Positions 63,118 to 64,000 of a stretch of 64,000 nt of DNA are shown here, one piece after another. Every line of letters starts with the position of its first letter. The first letter of the stretch is position 1. The stretch is from Prevotellaceae bacterium (lineage in GTDB: Bacteria; Bacteroidota; Bacteroidia; Bacteroidales; Paludibacteraceae): NCBI GenBank assembly GCA_031271465.1, contig JAISVR010000001.1, forward strand, positions 124,001 to 188,000. The letters are read 5' to 3'. A program made the position numbers and the translations under genes. The notes below the pieces were generated by a model that saw nothing but the letters and a program-made list of their open reading frames with translations, did no database searches and had not been told where the DNA came from.

Positions 63118-64000
63118 ATGAAACGAATTTTTGGGTTTTTCGTAAAATATTATTTCTTCTGGCTGATTTACTTCCTGTTTTTCAAACTGTTTTTTCTTGT
63201 TTTTAACCACGAAAAAACGAGTGGTCTTGCATGGAGTGAAATTTTTGGAGTTTTTCGCCACGGCTTGGTAATGGATTTATCGGCAGCAGGCTATACTACT
63301 TTGTTTGCCGGATTGGTGCTGGCTTTGTCGGCAGTAATAAAATTTCGTTTTGTTGAGAAAATTATTCGTTACTACACTGTGCTTTTGCTGATATTACTCA
63401 CCGCCGCCGGACTGATGGACAGCGCACTTTATGCTCCCTGGGGTGTGCGACTCAACACGCAAATTTTGCCTTACCTCGAAAATCCGGGTGGAATGTGGGC
63501 TTCGCTCGACTGGTGGCAATGGTTGCTGGCATTGCTTGTCGAAATTGTTATTTGCTCTGTTTTTTACAAAAGATATCTTCGAATTATTCCCTACACCGGC
63601 AATAACCAACGGGTAGAAAAATGGTATGTTGCACCTGTTATTATTTTCTTCACAGCGGTATTGATTATTCCCATTCGCGGCGGTTTCGACCGTGCACCGC
63701 TTAATTACAGCAGTGTATATTTCAGCGAAAGCCGTTACGCAAACCATGCCGCGTACAACTATTTCTGGTCGTTTGCCTACGCATTGTCGCACAACAAAGC
63801 TACGAGCAATCCGGTGCACTACATGTCGCAGGAAAAATGCGATGAAATCGTGAAAAACAGTTTTTCTCCCGCGGAAGAAGAAATACCCGTTTACCTTAAA
63901 AGCCGCAACGGGAAAGCAATAAATGTAGTGATGGTTATACTCGAATCTTTCTCTGCCAAAGTGATAGAAAGCCTCGGAGGAAAAGCAGGTTTAACCCCGA
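63118..64000 (+). CDS. LTA synthase-like membrane sulfatase (partial)
   Basis: The first 294 residues of a membrane protein of the LtaS/MdoB alkaline-phosphatase superfamily, cut by the window end. About five hydrophobic segments are visible (YYFFWLIYFLFFKLFFLVFN, AGYTTLFAGLVLALSAV, YYTVLLLILLTAAG, WLLALLVEIVICSVFY, VAPVIIFFTAVLIIP). Then comes the start of the extracytoplasmic sulfatase domain (VVMVILESFSAKVIESLGG), where the E of VILES binds the catalytic metal. In Bacteroidota these enzymes probably transfer phosphoethanolamine or glycerophosphate to surface lipids or glycans. Start ATG 63118 with a TACTTTTG element before it. Confidence 0.9.
   Translation, partial: MKRIFGFFVKYYFFWLIYFLFFKLFFLVFNHEKTSGLAWSEIFGVFRHGLVMDLSAAGYTTLFAGLVLALSAVIKFRFVEKIIRYYTVLLLILLTAAGLMDSALYAPWGVRLNTQILPYLENPGGMWASLDWWQWLLALLVEIVICSVFYKRYLRIIPYTGNNQRVEKWYVAPVIIFFTAVLIIPIRGGFDRAPLNYSSVYFSESRYANHAAYNYFWSFAYALSHNKATSNPVHYMSQEKCDEIVKNSFSPAEEEIPVYLKSRNGKAINVVMVILESFSAKVIESLGGKAGLTP

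Overview
The window looks like a chromosomal segment of a Bacteroidota bacterium, probably of the order Bacteroidales. The evidence is the TAnnTTTG promoter elements upstream of many genes, the lack of Shine-Dalgarno motifs, a type IX secretion (T9SS) component (PorZ) with T9SS C-terminal sorting domains, SusC-like barrel and TonB-plug sequences, and several Bacteroidota-type protein families. Most of the DNA is housekeeping sequence, broken up by gene-poor islands packed with dispersed palindromic repeats and MITE-like elements. No rRNA, tRNA, CRISPR array or transposase gene was recognised.

Layout. 1-3.1 kb: rubrerythrin (cut by the window edge), a small TonB-C protein, gltX, an RRM protein. 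3.1-10.8 kb: an accessory zone on the minus strand with a Sel1-repeat protein, four small lipoproteins that share an unusual 5' leader hairpin, a porin-like barrel, two unrecognised proteins, a remnant of a T9SS sorting domain, duplicated intergenic DNA, a MITE-like 220-bp palindrome and a (TG)19 tract. 10.8-20 kb: pepD, an acyltransferase, a flippase-like membrane protein, ahcY, a FemAB-like protein and an ABC-F ATPase. 20-27.7 kb: an alpha-2-macroglobulin-like protein carrying an internal TonB-receptor plug domain, a frameshifted GxxExxY gene, and a SusC-like beta-barrel that has no plug. 28.4-32.7 kb: a tightly overlapping operon HTH-rdgB-porZ-acyltransferase, followed by eleven tandem 41-bp hairpin units. 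33.3-38.8 kb: a glycan operon (SIS isomerase, two GT-C type membrane glycosyltransferases, a GT2 enzyme) and a GH16-fold protein without catalytic acids. 39-45 kb: gyrB, acetate-uptake-type transporter, ComF-like, rmuC, OmpA-like. 45.1-49.7 kb: a Wza-Wzc-WcaJ type exopolysaccharide operon. 50-55 kb: corA, rsmA, GtrA-like, a UreH-like membrane protein, a secreted T9SS serine protease, WbqC. 55.3-59.7 kb: a sigma factor module. 59.8-62 kb: lepB and dapB. 62.2-64 kb: a TetR regulator and the start of an LTA-synthase-like sulfatase.

The two most unusual pieces both involve TonB-receptor plug domains without their own barrel. At 55.3-59.7 kb an ECF-type sigma factor gene lies between two divergently oriented genes that share a 463-bp, roughly 97-98% identical plug-coding segment in inverted orientation and in the same reading phase. 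Homologous recombination between the copies would invert the sigma factor and swap the N- and C-terminal halves of the two surface/envelope proteins in frame. At 20-27.7 kb a plug domain sits inside an alpha-2-macroglobulin protein, next to a TonB-dependent barrel that lacks one, which suggests a receptor split over two polypeptides. Both are inferences from sequence and have not been tested.
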